DNA from: Mycolicibacterium sp. GF69
GTDB lineage: Bacteria > Actinomycetota > Actinomycetes > Mycobacteriales > Mycobacteriaceae
DNA length: 64,000 nucleotides
Assembly (NCBI RefSeq): GCF_003284965.1
Contig: NZ_QMEW01000013.1
Coordinates: forward strand, 1-64,000
Direction of reading: 5' to 3'
Below the pieces are notes generated by a model. That model was given only the letters and a program-made list of their open reading frames with translations, was not told where the DNA came from and made no database searches. Below are positions 8,907-16,816 of the stretch, piece after piece (within the stretch, counting starts at the first letter, position 1; the number at the start of each line of letters is the position of its first letter). The position numbers and the translations under genes were made by a program.

Positions 8907-10375
8907 TGGACCCCAGGACGCCGGTGTTGGTCGGCTACGGACAAGTCAACCAGCGTGCCGAGAACCCCCAGGCGGAGCCGATCGACCTGATGGTCGATGC
9001 TGCACGGACCGCGGCCGATCCTCGGGTCCTCGAGGCCGCCGACTCGGTGCGGGTGGTGAACCTCCTCTCGTGGCGGTACCGCGACCCGGGACTCCTGCTG
9101 GCACAACGCATCCGCGCCGACGGTCCCACCACGCGCTACACCGGGGTCGGCGGCAACACGCCGCAGTCGTTGGTCAACGAGGCGTGCCTGGACATCCAGA
9201 ATGGACGCGCCGACGTCGTGGTGATCGCCGGCGCGGAGACCTGGCGTACGCGAACCCGCCTACGCGCCAAGGGCATCAAGCCGCACTGGACGCGCCAGGA
9301 CGAGTCGGTGCCGATGGCAGATGGCGCCGACGACGGAGTTCCGATGGCCGGGCCGGCGGAGATCCGGATCAACCTGGACCGCCCCGCCTACGTCTATCCG
9401 ATGTTCGAGCAGGCATTACGCATCGCGGCCGGCGAAACAATCGAGGAGCACCGCCGTCGGATCGGTCAACTGTGGGCGCAATTCAGTGCGGTGGCCGCCA
9501 CCAATCCGCACGCCTGGAACCGTGAACCGGTGTCGGCCGAAGAGATCTGGCAGGCCCGACCGGACAACCGCATGATCAGTTGGCCGTACCCGAAGCTGAT
9601 GAACTCCAACAACATGGTCGACCAGGCGGCGGTTCTCGTGCTCACCTCAGCCGAGAAGGCGACGTATCTGCAGATTCCCAAGGACCGCTGGGTGTTTCCC
9701 TATTCGGGCACCGACTCGCACGACACCTATGCGATCGGGGAGCGGGCGGAGTTCTACGCATCGCCGGCCATCCGGATCGGGGGGCGGCGGGCACTGGAAC
9801 TGTCAGACATCGGCATCGACGATGTCTACCTGGTCGACCTCTACTCGTGTTTCCCGTCGGCGGTGCAGGTGGCCGCCAACGAACTTGGGCTGCCGATCGG
9901 AGATAGCGCCAGACCGCTCACGGTGACCGGGGGCCTGACCTTCGCGGGCGGGCCGTGGAACAACTACGTGACCCACTCGATCGCCACGATGGCCGAACGG
10001 CTGGCCGCCGCGCCGGGCCAGCTCGGGCTGATCACCGCCAACGGCGGCTACCTGACAAAGCACAGCTTCGGGGTGTACGGCGCTCAGCCGCCGCGGCACG
10101 AGTTCCGCTGGGAGGACGTGCAATCCGAGGTCGATCGCGAACCGATTCGTGCCGCCCTGGTGGAGTGGGCGGGCGTGGGCACAGTCGAAACGTGGACGAC
10201 GCCGTTCGATCGGGAGGGCGCGCCGGAGAAGGCCTTTCTCGCGGTCCGCACACCCGATGACGCCCGGGTGCTGGCGGTCGTCGCCGATGCGGCGGGCGCA
10301 GCGGCGACGGTCGACGACGACATCGCAGGCGCAAAGGTTCAGATCAACGAGGACGGTACCGCCGCGCTGCTCTGA
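8903..10375 (+). CDS. Thiolase-like (SCP-x/acetyl-CoA acetyltransferase-like) protein
   Basis: 490 residues, like Rv1867. The thiolase fold is recognisable: ALSDIGIDDVYLVDLYSCFPSAVQ-type core (here RALELSDIGIDDVYLVDLY), GGLTFAGGPWNNYVTHS and ANGGYLTKHSFGVYG. A C-terminal part of about 100 residues (VETWTTPFDREGAPEKAFLA onward) looks like the OB-fold tail seen on some thiolase-like proteins. The segment where thiolases carry the nucleophilic Cys reads GVGGNTPQSLVNEA, so the usual Cys seems absent, while a His is kept in KHSFG. It may bind acyl-CoA without classical thiolysis. GTG 8903 overlaps the preceding stop; ATG 8906 is the alternative start. Confidence 0.85.
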   Translation: MMDPRTPVLVGYGQVNQRAENPQAEPIDLMVDAARTAADPRVLEAADSVRVVNLLSWRYRDPGLLLAQRIRADGPTTRYTGVGGNTPQSLVNEACLDIQNGRADVVVIAGAETWRTRTRLRAKGIKPHWTRQDESVPMADGADDGVPMAGPAEIRINLDRPAYVYPMFEQALRIAAGETIEEHRRRIGQLWAQFSAVAATNPHAWNREPVSAEEIWQARPDNRMISWPYPKLMNSNNMVDQAAVLVLTSAEKATYLQIPKDRWVFPYSGTDSHDTYAIGERAEFYASPAIRIGGRRALELSDIGIDDVYLVDLYSCFPSAVQVAANELGLPIGDSARPLTVTGGLTFAGGPWNNYVTHSIATMAERLAAAPGQLGLITANGGYLTKHSFGVYGAQPPRHEFRWEDVQSEVDREPIRAALVEWAGVGTVETWTTPFDREGAPEKAFLAVRTPDDARVLAVVADAAGAAATVDDDIAGAKVQINEDGTAALL

Positions 10376-10381
10376 CCGCTT

Positions 10382-10969
10382 CTACGGTGCGTTGGCAGGC
10401 ACCTCGGTGTACTGGGGCGTGAACCCCTCCGGGGCGAACGTGAAACCCTTTCCGGTCGCCTCGCTCATGCAGGACACGCCGACTTCCTGTACGTTGCAGC
10501 GAAACCCGGCCGCGACGAGAATCCGGTTGAACTGGAGCACATTCGATTCGTCGTGGACGAACTCCGGCTGCTTCATCGCGACGAACCGCGGCTCACCGTC
10601 GCGCTCGATGACGATCGCGTTCGGCACCGTCTGCTCGCCACCCGCGTTGGGCACCGTTTCCGGTTCGCCGGTGATGTTCATGCTCGACTGAGGGGCAGTC
10701 GCTGACTGGCAACCGGCCTTGGCGCGCGGCACGATCGCGCACGCCCAGCGGCCACTCGGAGTGGTGAAGTAATAGACGGCCGTACCCGCGGGATGCGCGA
10801 CGTAGTCGAATGCGCTGACCAGGTGCGCGCTGTTCGGGGGCCGGGGCGGTGCCGCCGTCGTCGAAGTCGGCGGCGCTGCCGGGCGCGGTTCATCGGTGGT
10901 GACGATCCGCTCACCCGAACAGCCCGCAGCCATGATCGCGGCCGCCGAGATCAGACATAGCACACGCAT
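10382..10969 (-). CDS. Putative lipoprotein, unknown function
   Basis: 195 residues. The N-terminus MRVLCLISAAAIMAAGCSGE has a lipobox ending at Cys17, so the mature protein should be lipid-anchored outside the membrane. A Pro/Thr-rich linker follows, then a globular domain with paired cysteines (WACAIV, AGCQS, RCNVQ, VSCMSE) and an aromatic C-terminal region. No enzyme motif is visible. It converges with the thiolase-like gene with 6 bases between stops. Confidence 0.75.
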   Translation of the reverse strand: MRVLCLISAAAIMAAGCSGERIVTTDEPRPAAPPTSTTAAPPRPPNSAHLVSAFDYVAHPAGTAVYYFTTPSGRWACAIVPRAKAGCQSATAPQSSMNITGEPETVPNAGGEQTVPNAIVIERDGEPRFVAMKQPEFVHDESNVLQFNRILVAAGFRCNVQEVGVSCMSEATGKGFTFAPEGFTPQYTEVPANAP

Positions 10970-11047
10970 TTCGGCTTCTAAGCGTGCCGGAACCCGATTT
11001 CGGCGGGGGAGGCGGGGTCAGGGGCCGACCACATAACGCCCGCACGC

Positions 11048-11063
11048 GTCATCAATTGATGAC
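11048..11063. promoter_or_regulatory. Perfect 16-bp palindrome, candidate operator (site 1)
   Basis: GTCATCAATTGATGAC is fully self-complementary. It lies in the 291-base gap between the lipoprotein start and the 3' end of arr. The surrounding ACGCGTCATCAA is repeated at the second site near 11808, so both look like binding sites for one dimeric regulator. Otherwise the gap 10970-11260 shows no gene. Confidence 0.5.
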
Positions 11064-11260
11064 AACCTGGCTAGAAGGGAGACTGGCTTCCGGCTCTTGT
11101 CATAGGTTCTCACTCAGCTGCGTCGCCAAGATCTGCCGACCTGGGGGTGTCGCCGGCTCTCTCACGGCAGCGACACCGCGCTTAGTCTCACGAAGCGCTT
11201 CATTTCCCAGCATGCGTCCCGGTCGTGAAGTCGAAAAGGGTTCCGGAGCTGGCGTGAACT

Positions 11261-11683
11261 TCAATTGATGATCACACCGCGATCGCTCGAGAGCAGCGCC
11301 GACAGACGTTCCCGCCATGTCTGCAGCTGCTCGGGGGTCAGTTTCGTCCACTCGGTGATCTCGCCGACGATCAGCAAAGGGGCGTTGCTGCGGTAGGACC
11401 GAGTGGGGTTGCCAGGGAACTTCTTGTCGGTCACGTTCGGATCATCCTCGAAGGCTCCGGTGGGCTCCACCTGATACACCCTCGGAACGGCACCACCCCC
11501 TGCTAGTTCTGCAGCGATCTCCGCGGCGAGTCCGGCTCCGTCGACAAGAGCGGTGAAGTAGACATGGTTCATCACTATCTCAGGACGATAATTCGACGGG
11601 CGGCCCGCGATGAGGAACTCCCCGACACCCATGTGCGCGATCGTGCCATGGAAGAACGGGCCTTCATCAAGCGATTTGGACAC
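11261..11683 (-). CDS. arr: Rifampin ADP-ribosyltransferase (Arr)
   Basis: 140 residues, the normal length for Arr enzymes, which transfer ADP-ribose from NAD to the C23 hydroxyl of rifamycins and inactivate them. Diagnostic sequence includes FFHGT at the start, NHVYFTAL, and the block VEPTGAFEDDPNVTDKKFPG followed by NPTRSYRS, which carries the catalytic acidic residues. GTG 11683 is chosen because AGAAGGA lies 6 bases upstream and the protein then begins VSKSLDEGPFFHGT; the frame is open to 11815 but that extension is not Arr-like. A divergent HTH gene lies 161 bases away, with a palindrome between them. Confidence 0.93.
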   Translation of the reverse strand: MSKSLDEGPFFHGTIAHMGVGEFLIAGRPSNYRPEIVMNHVYFTALVDGAGLAAEIAAELAGGGAVPRVYQVEPTGAFEDDPNVTDKKFPGNPTRSYRSNAPLLIVGEITEWTKLTPEQLQTWRERLSALLSSDRGVIIN

Positions 11684-11807
11684 CGGAATCCTTCTGCCGT
11701 ACTGGTGGGACGGGCAAGTATGCAGCACCACCGGGGCGTTGCCACAAGCCCCCGACCTCGGCCTATCCTGAAGGTGGTCAGGATCCCACGGCATACTCGC
11801 CATACGC

Positions 11808-11823
11808 GTCATCAAATGGTGAC
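11808..11823. promoter_or_regulatory. Near-palindrome matching site 1, candidate operator (site 2)
   Basis: GTCATCAAATGGTGAC differs from the perfect palindrome at 11048 at two of 16 positions, and both are preceded by ACGC. It lies 21 bases before the HTH gene start and in the shared upstream region of arr, a fitting place for autoregulation and for control of arr. Confidence 0.5.
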
Positions 11824-11844
11824 GCTTCGCGGTGAGGGGGCCCG

Positions 11845-12183
11845 GTGGAGGAGCGACGCAGACCCTGGTGGGAAGACAACGCCGAGTTGAAGGAAATCCA
11901 GCGGCAGGCCCTGGAGGAGCTCCTCGGCACCGGGGACGACGACGAGCGGGATAGACCCCTCGCTCCCGCCGAACCTGATCCTGTCCTGGCCGAGATCCTC
12001 ACCGGAGCATGTTGGCGCGAACTAGGGGCGGCACGCGACGATCTCGCTCGTGCGCGGCAGCGCTATGCAGCATCGGTAGACGCGGCTCGCACTGCCGGCC
12101 TGTCCTGGGGCGAGATCGGCCGAGTGCTCGGGGTTTCCAGACAACAGTTGCACCGCCGGTTCAGCCGGCGAGCATCGCCTTGA
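11845..12183 (+). CDS. Small helix-turn-helix protein
   Basis: 112 residues starting at GTG with GAGGGGG just upstream. The acidic N-terminal half (ELKEIQRQALEELLGTGDDD) is followed by a helical stretch (LGAARDDLARARQRYAASVDAARTAGL, split by no gap) and a clear HTH, SWGEIGRVLGVSRQQLHRRF, at the C-terminus. Actinobacteria carry many such small proteins with a sigma-4/AsnC-like HTH. It is divergent from arr, and the near-palindrome just upstream is a plausible target for it. Its stop overlaps the convergent DUF72 gene by 23 bases. Confidence 0.75.
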   Translation: MEERRRPWWEDNAELKEIQRQALEELLGTGDDDERDRPLAPAEPDPVLAEILTGACWRELGAARDDLARARQRYAASVDAARTAGLSWGEIGRVLGVSRQQLHRRFSRRASP

Positions 12184-12889
12184 GCGTCCTCGCATTGCGT
12201 ACGGCGTGGCCGCCCAGGTCGTTGTTGAAGTAGATCAGGACGCGCCTGCCTTCGCGGTCCCACTGCAGAATCCGCTCTGCCCAGCGCCGCAACTCGTCAT
12301 CGGCATAGGATCCCGCATACATCGAAGCCTGGTCGGGGCCGTGCATCCGGATGTAGACCAGCTCACTGATCGCCCGCGGAATACACCGTAGCCCTGCGCC
12401 GCTCATGATCACGTACGCGGCATTGTGCCGCTCCAACAGCGCGTACACGGCCGGGTCGTCCCATGAGGGGTGGCGCAACTCCATGGCCACCGGGATCCGG
12501 TCCGGCATCAACTTCAGGAAGTGCTCGAGGCGGGCGTCGTCGCGCTCCAGCTCCGGATGCAGCTGCACGAGCAGGGCCTCGCTGCGGTCGGCCAACAGGG
12601 ACCAGCACCGGTCGAACCGCTCGATCCACGGCTCCGGCTCGCGCAGCCGTCGGTAGTGCGTCAGGCCGCGCTGGGCCTTCACCGACATCGTGAATCCTTC
12701 TGGCAACCGCTGCCGCCAGCCGGCGAACGCGGTGTCCTTGGGCCAACGGTAGAAACTGGCATTGAGTTCGACGGTGTCGAATTCGGCGACGTAGAGCCCG
12801 AGGCGCTTGGCTACGGCTGTGCCCGCCGAGTACAACACGTCGGCCCAGTGGTCATACGACCAGCCCGAGGTGCCGATCCGGATCGCCAC
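12161..12889 (-). CDS. DUF72 (YecE-like) family protein
   Basis: About 242 residues. Begins AIRIGTSGWSYDHWADVLY, the defining start of DUF72, and continues with EFDTVELNASFYRWP, FTMSVKAQRGLTHYRRL, VAMELRHPSWDD and VYIRMHG, ending with FNNDLGGHAVRNA. The family has a TIM-barrel fold and no agreed function. GTG 12889 is preferred; the longer frame to 12928 adds a non-conserved leader that overlaps the upstream gene. It follows the frameshifted HhH gene by 10 bases, so the two were probably one operon. Confidence 0.88.
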   Translation of the reverse strand: MAIRIGTSGWSYDHWADVLYSAGTAVAKRLGLYVAEFDTVELNASFYRWPKDTAFAGWRQRLPEGFTMSVKAQRGLTHYRRLREPEPWIERFDRCWSLLADRSEALLVQLHPELERDDARLEHFLKLMPDRIPVAMELRHPSWDDPAVYALLERHNAAYVIMSGAGLRCIPRAISELVYIRMHGPDQASMYAGSYADDELRRWAERILQWDREGRRVLIYFNNDLGGHAVRNARTLKAMLAG

Positions 12890-12899
12890 GCTCTCACTC

Positions 12900-13542
12900 T
12901 CACGTCGACACGGCGTCGCGCAGCTCATCGTCGAGCGACACCTTCACCAGCGCCGCGGCGAGCTTCGCGTTCTTACCGCGGGCCAGCGCAGCGAGTTCGT
13001 CGTTGTCGGTGGGCAGGCCCAGTGTGCGCGCGGCGGTCAGCGCCCGCCCGTCGAAACAGGGCCGGACCCACGTCCAGGTGTCCTGCACCTCCCGCAGGAA
13101 GATGTCGGAGCCGGTGTCGCCGATGCCCTTGAACTGCTTGAGCGAACGCACCACGGCGCTCACATCGTGATCGCTTGCGCCGTCGAGCCTTCGGAGGTCA
13201 CCGCCGTACTCGTCGAGGACGGTTCCGGCGATATCGGCGAGCCGGGTCGCCGAGCTTTCGTCGTACCGGACGTAATGTGCACGACCGAATGCGCGGATCA
13301 TGTCGCCACGGTCCGCCTCGAGGACGGGCCTTGGGGGTGCGCATGCCGGCCCCGAACAACTCCCGCGCGGCCGCGACCGCAATCGACGCTTCGATCGGCT
13401 TGCTCGAGAGCATGCACAGCGTCAACAACTCGAACAGCGGCATCGGCTTGTCGGCCAATCGGATACCCGCATCTTCGGCGTAGGTCGTTCCCGCCTGCTC
13501 GAGCAGGTGCGCTGCCAGCTTCTTACGTGCTGCGGCGTCCAC
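12900..13542 (-). pseudogene. HhH endonuclease III-like gene split by a frameshift
   Basis: Two minus-strand frames together give one continuous protein of about 210 residues. The first part (start 13542, DAAARKKLAAHLLEQAGTTY, then PLFELLTLCMLSSKPIEASI and LFGAGMRTPKA) and the second part (VLEADRGDMIRAFGRAHYVR, then LKQFKGIGDTGSDIFLREVQ) join at about 13326. There a GGG run (13326-13328) has one base more than the expected reading, which would be PKA-VLEADRG. The helix-hairpin-helix FKGIGDTGSD is that of the endonuclease III/HhH-GPD group; the catalytic Lys/Asp pair is not evident. This is either a true frameshift or a sequencing error in the run. Confidence 0.75.
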
Positions 13543-13620
13543 GTCGGCTGGCGTACCCGCGGTCTTTCGGGGGCAAACTCCGCGCGTATTCCACCCCGCG
13601 GCCGCAACGAGCTCGATCTT

Positions 13621-13663
13621 GCGCTGAGGGTCGTGACCGGTCAGCGATCTCGACCCTCAGCGC
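13621..13663. terminator. 13-bp perfect stem downstream of lon
   Basis: GCGCTGAGGGTCG (13621-13633) pairs perfectly with CGACCCTCAGCGC (13651-13663) across a 17-base loop. It begins 6 bases after the lon stop codon on the minus strand and is the likely lon terminator. TTTAATC follows the stem on the plus strand. Confidence 0.65.
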
Positions 13664-13668
13664 TTTAA

Positions 13669-15990
13669 TCAGGCCGCGGCGGTCGCCAAGTCATCGGCCG
13701 GCTGCAGTGCCTGCGCGACGATCTCCGCCACATCGGTCATCGGTTTGACATCGAGCGCGTCGAGCACGTCGTCGGGCACGTCATCCAAGTCCGCCTCGTT
13801 GCGCTGCGGGATGAAAACCGTTGCCAGCCCGGCCCGTTGCGCCGCAAGCAGCTTCTGCTTGACCCCGCCGATCGGTAGCACCCGGCCGTTCAGCGTGACC
13901 TCGCCGGTCATGCCGACATCCGATCGGACCTGCCTGCCGGTGGCCATCGACACCAGCGCGGTCACCATCGTCACGCCTGCCGACGGGCCGTCCTTCGGCA
14001 CGGCGCCCGCGGGCACGTGCACGTGAATCCGTCGATCGAGTGCCTTCGGGTCGACGCCCAACTGCTCGGCATGGGAGCGCACGTAGGACAGCGCGATCTG
14101 CGCGGACTCCTTCATTACCTCACCCAGTTGACCGGTCAACTGCAGCCCCGGCTCACCGTCGGTCGCGCCGGCCTCGATGTAGAGCACGTCGCCGCCCAGA
14201 CCCGTGACGGCCAGCCCCGTTGCAACGCCCGGCACGGCCGTGCGTTCGGCCGATTCCGGCAGGAACCGCGGACGGCCCAGGTAGTCAACGAGATTCGATT
14301 CGTCGATGCTGATCGCACCCGCCTGCGATGCCAGTTTCGTCGCCACCTTGCGCAACGCCTTGGCCAGCAACCGCTCGAACTGACGGACCCCCGGCTCACG
14401 GGTGTAGTCCGCAGCGATCTTGCGCAGCGCGTCCTCGGTCACGGTCACATCGTCCTCGGTCAGCGCGGTCCGCTCCCGCTGCCGGGGCAGCAGGAAGTCG
14501 CGGGCGATGGCGACCTTGTCGTCCTCGGTATAGCCGTCGATCTCGACGAGCTCCATGCGGTCCAGCAGGGCCGACGGGATGTTCTCGATGACGTTGGCCG
14601 TCGCCAGGAATACGACGTCGGACAAGTCCAGATCCAGATCCAGATAATGGTCGCGAAACGTGTGGTTCTGCGCCGGGTCCAGGACCTCGAGCAGCGCCGC
14701 TGCAGGGTCGCCACGGAAGTCGGAGCCGACCTTGTCGATCTCGTCAAGCAGCACAACGGGGTTCATCGAGCCCGCTTCGCCCATGGCCCGCACGATGCGG
14801 CCCGGCAGTGCGCCGACGTAGGTGCGACGGTGGCCGCGGATCTCGGCCTCGTCGCGAACGCCGCCGAGCGCGACGCGAACGAACTTGCGGCCCAGCGCCC
14901 GCGCCACGCTCTCACCCAGCGACGTCTTGCCGACGCCGGGCGGGCCGGCGAGCACCATCACCGCACCCGAACCGCGGCCGCCCACGACCTGCAGCCCGCG
15001 CGCCGCGCGCCGGGCCCGCACGGCCAGGTACTCGACGATGCGGTCCTTGACGTCCTCCAGCCCGTGGTGGTCGGCGTCCAAGATGTCGCGCGCGGCCGCC
15101 AAATCGGTGGAGTCCTCGGTGTGGGCGTTCCACGGCAGCTCCAGCACCGTGTCCAGCCAGGTACGGATCCAGCCGCTCTCTGGGCTCTGGTCGCTGGAGC
15201 GTTCAAGCTTGTCGACCTCGCGCAGCGCCGCCTCGCGCACCTTCTCGGGGAGGTCGGCGGCCTCGATGCGGTTCCGGTAGTCGTCAGAAGATCCGGTGCC
15301 GTCGTCGTCGCCCAGTTCCTTGCGGATCGCCGCCAACTGCTGACGCAGCAGGAACTCCTTCTGCGTCTTCTCCATGCCTTCGCGCACGTCCTCGGCGATC
15401 TTCTCGGTGACCTCGACCTCGGCCAGCTGGCCACCGGTCCACTCGATCAGCGAACGGAGCCGCGCCGCGACGTCCGGGGTCTCGAGCAGCTGACGCTTCT
15501 GCACCTGCGTGAGATAGGAGGCATAACCCGCGGTGTCGGCCAGCGCCGAAGGGTCGGAGATCTGGTTGACGAAGTCGATGATCTGCCACGCTTCGCGCCG
15601 TTGCAGCATCGCGAGCAGGAGCTTCTTGTATTCCGCGGCGAGCTCGGTGATCTGCTCATCCGCCGGGCTCTCCTGGACTTCGGTCACCTCGACCCACAGC
15701 GCGGCCCCGGGCCCTGTGGCGCCGGCGCCGATGTGGGCGCGGCTCTCGCCGCGCACGACCGCTGCGGGTCCGCCCATTGTGCGGCCGATCTGCACGATCG
15801 AGGCCAGCACGCCATAGGACGGGTACCGGTCGTCGAGCCGGGGTGCGATCAGCAGCTCGCCGGACTCGCTGGCGCGGGCGGCGTCGACCGCGGCGCGCGC
15901 GGCCTCGTCGAGCTCGATGGGCACCACCATTCCCGGCAGCACGATCGACTCGCTGGCGAACAAGACCGGAACTGTCTTGGCTTCAGCCAT
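13669..15990 (-). CDS. lon: ATP-dependent Lon protease
   Basis: 773 residues: N-terminal substrate domain ([21 protein letters not shown]), coiled-coil linker, AAA+ domain with Walker [10 protein letters not shown] (about residue 349) and Walker [10 protein letters not shown], and a C-terminal serine protease domain with [11 protein letters not shown] (catalytic Ser about 668) and [10 protein letters not shown] (catalytic Lys about 710). Degrades misfolded and regulatory proteins in the cytosol. ATG 15990 has TTGGAGGATTG directly upstream; the frame runs on to 16023 but that part holds a regulatory element. M. tuberculosis lacks lon whereas fast growers have it. A HAIR-like element lies 14-34 bases upstream. 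Confidence 0.95.
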   Translation of the reverse strand: MAEAKTVPVLFASESIVLPGMVVPIELDEAARAAVDAARASESGELLIAPRLDDRYPSYGVLASIVQIGRTMGGPAAVVRGESRAHIGAGATGPGAALWVEVTEVQESPADEQITELAAEYKKLLLAMLQRREAWQIIDFVNQISDPSALADTAGYASYLTQVQKRQLLETPDVAARLRSLIEWTGGQLAEVEVTEKIAEDVREGMEKTQKEFLLRQQLAAIRKELGDDDGTGSSDDYRNRIEAADLPEKVREAALREVDKLERSSDQSPESGWIRTWLDTVLELPWNAHTEDSTDLAAARDILDADHHGLEDVKDRIVEYLAVRARRAARGLQVVGGRGSGAVMVLAGPPGVGKTSLGESVARALGRKFVRVALGGVRDEAEIRGHRRTYVGALPGRIVRAMGEAGSMNPVVLLDEIDKVGSDFRGDPAAALLEVLDPAQNHTFRDHYLDLDLDLSDVVFLATANVIENIPSALLDRMELVEIDGYTEDDKVAIARDFLLPRQRERTALTEDDVTVTEDALRKIAADYTREPGVRQFERLLAKALRKVATKLASQAGAISIDESNLVDYLGRPRFLPESAERTAVPGVATGLAVTGLGGDVLYIEAGATDGEPGLQLTGQLGEVMKESAQIALSYVRSHAEQLGVDPKALDRRIHVHVPAGAVPKDGPSAGVTMVTALVSMATGRQVRSDVGMTGEVTLNGRVLPIGGVKQKLLAAQRAGLATVFIPQRNEADLDDVPDDVLDALDVKPMTDVAEIVAQALQPADDLATAAA

Positions 15991-16003
15991 CAATCCTCCA
16001 AAG

Positions 16004-16024
16004 TTTGAGTCTGATGCGCTCAAC
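16004..16024. promoter_or_regulatory. HAIR-like element (HspR operator type) upstream of lon
   Basis: TTTGAGT-CTGATGC-GCTCAAC matches the HspR inverted repeat CTTGAGT-N7-ACTCAAG at 11 of 14 defined bases, with the exact 7-base spacing. It sits 14-34 bases before the lon start. HspR is known to repress lon in Streptomyces, so heat-shock control of lon is a reasonable inference here. Confidence 0.55.
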
Positions 16025-16026
16025 CT

Positions 16027-16698
16027 TTAGCCGGCCTGATTTGTTCCCGACACATCGCGCCTCAAGGCGCTGCGTATCAATGTGAACGCAAGCGCCATCG
16101 TCCAGGCCCAGCCGAGGACGGTGAACGGCACGATCACTGCGAAGTCGACGAGGAGTGCGCCGCTGATCCAGCCGAGTCCGGCGACAACTCCTGTCAGACC
16201 GAGCCACGCGGGCAGACCGCTGGTCTTTGCGACCGTGATGCCATACAAGGCTATCGATGCGCCGAGCATTGCCTGGGCGGCGAATGCGACGCTGCCGAGG
16301 ACCATGAGCAGCGACTCTGTCTCGCTCAAGATCGCCGCCGACGACGTCGCGTTGTCCAAATAGCGGTTTGCCGCGGCTTCCAGTCCGAACGCGCGCAGGC
16401 TGTAGTAGACCGCGAAAACCGCGGCACTGGCTGTCAGGACGGTGCGCGCCGCCCGCGACCATATGCGCGCGGCGCCGTCCCATACGGGTAGCGCCGCGAA
16501 GGCGGCCGCCCAAATCAGCACTGCGGCAATGTTGAGTAAGTCCACCACGCGCCACGACGGCCGTTCTGCGACATAGTTCAGTATCTGCTCGGCATCGTCG
16601 ATCGGCGGATTGAGGTGCACCACGGGCGGAATGATGTAGAGCACGGTGCCGACGACGATGGCGACCGCAGGTGCGATGACATTGAGCTTGGTTGACAT
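16027..16698 (-). CDS. Multi-pass membrane protein, unknown function
   Basis: About 223 residues with six or so hydrophobic segments, e.g. NVIAPAVAIVVGTVLYIIP, AAVLIWAAAFAALPV, LTASAAVFAVYYSLRAF, LVLGSVAFAAQAMLGASIALY (broken by polar residues) and GALLVDFAVIVPFTVLGWAW. The overall pattern resembles DUF4386-type membrane proteins, without a recognisable active site. ATG 16698 or GTG 16716 may be the start. It is divergent from a PadR regulator across an inverted repeat, suggesting it is the regulator's target. Its stop is 36 bases upstream of lon. Confidence 0.7.
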   Translation of the reverse strand: MSTKLNVIAPAVAIVVGTVLYIIPPVVHLNPPIDDAEQILNYVAERPSWRVVDLLNIAAVLIWAAAFAALPVWDGAARIWSRAARTVLTASAAVFAVYYSLRAFGLEAAANRYLDNATSSAAILSETESLLMVLGSVAFAAQAMLGASIALYGITVAKTSGLPAWLGLTGVVAGLGWISGALLVDFAVIVPFTVLGWAWTMALAFTLIRSALRRDVSGTNQAG

Positions 16699-16782
16699 CG
16701 AATTCACGACAGGCACAGTGAGAAACCCCCATTGGTTCAGCGGACTGACGTTCGTGTTGGGCGGATGCCCGCGAGCTCAAGA

Positions 16783-16799
16783 TAGTCATTAGATGACTA
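16783..16799. promoter_or_regulatory. Inverted repeat in a divergent promoter, candidate PadR operator
   Basis: TAGTCAT-TAG-ATGACTA is a perfect 7-bp inverted repeat with a 3-base spacer. A further half-site GTGACTA follows at 16809-16815. It lies between the membrane protein gene and the PadR gene, 18 bases before the PadR start. Confidence 0.55.
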
Positions 16800-16816
16800 G
16801 TTAGTAAAGTGACTAC

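Noticed and set aside
11261-11275. TCAATTGATGATCAC, a third copy resembling the palindromes near arr
   Set aside because: It only shares the TCAATTGATGA core and encodes the last residues and stop of Arr, so chance or coding constraint explains it.
11100-11351. 83-codon minus-strand frame overlapping the end of arr
   Set aside because: It has no ribosome site, overlaps Arr in another frame and has no recognisable motif.
14017-16008. Long plus-strand open frame opposite lon (663 codons), with similar ones opposite xfp (3317-4825), the amidohydrolase (36833-38671) and the POT transporter (51063-53354)
   Set aside because: They are antisense to well-supported genes, have Arg/Gly/Ala-rich or Pro-rich composition without motifs, and arise from the high GC content at third codon positions.
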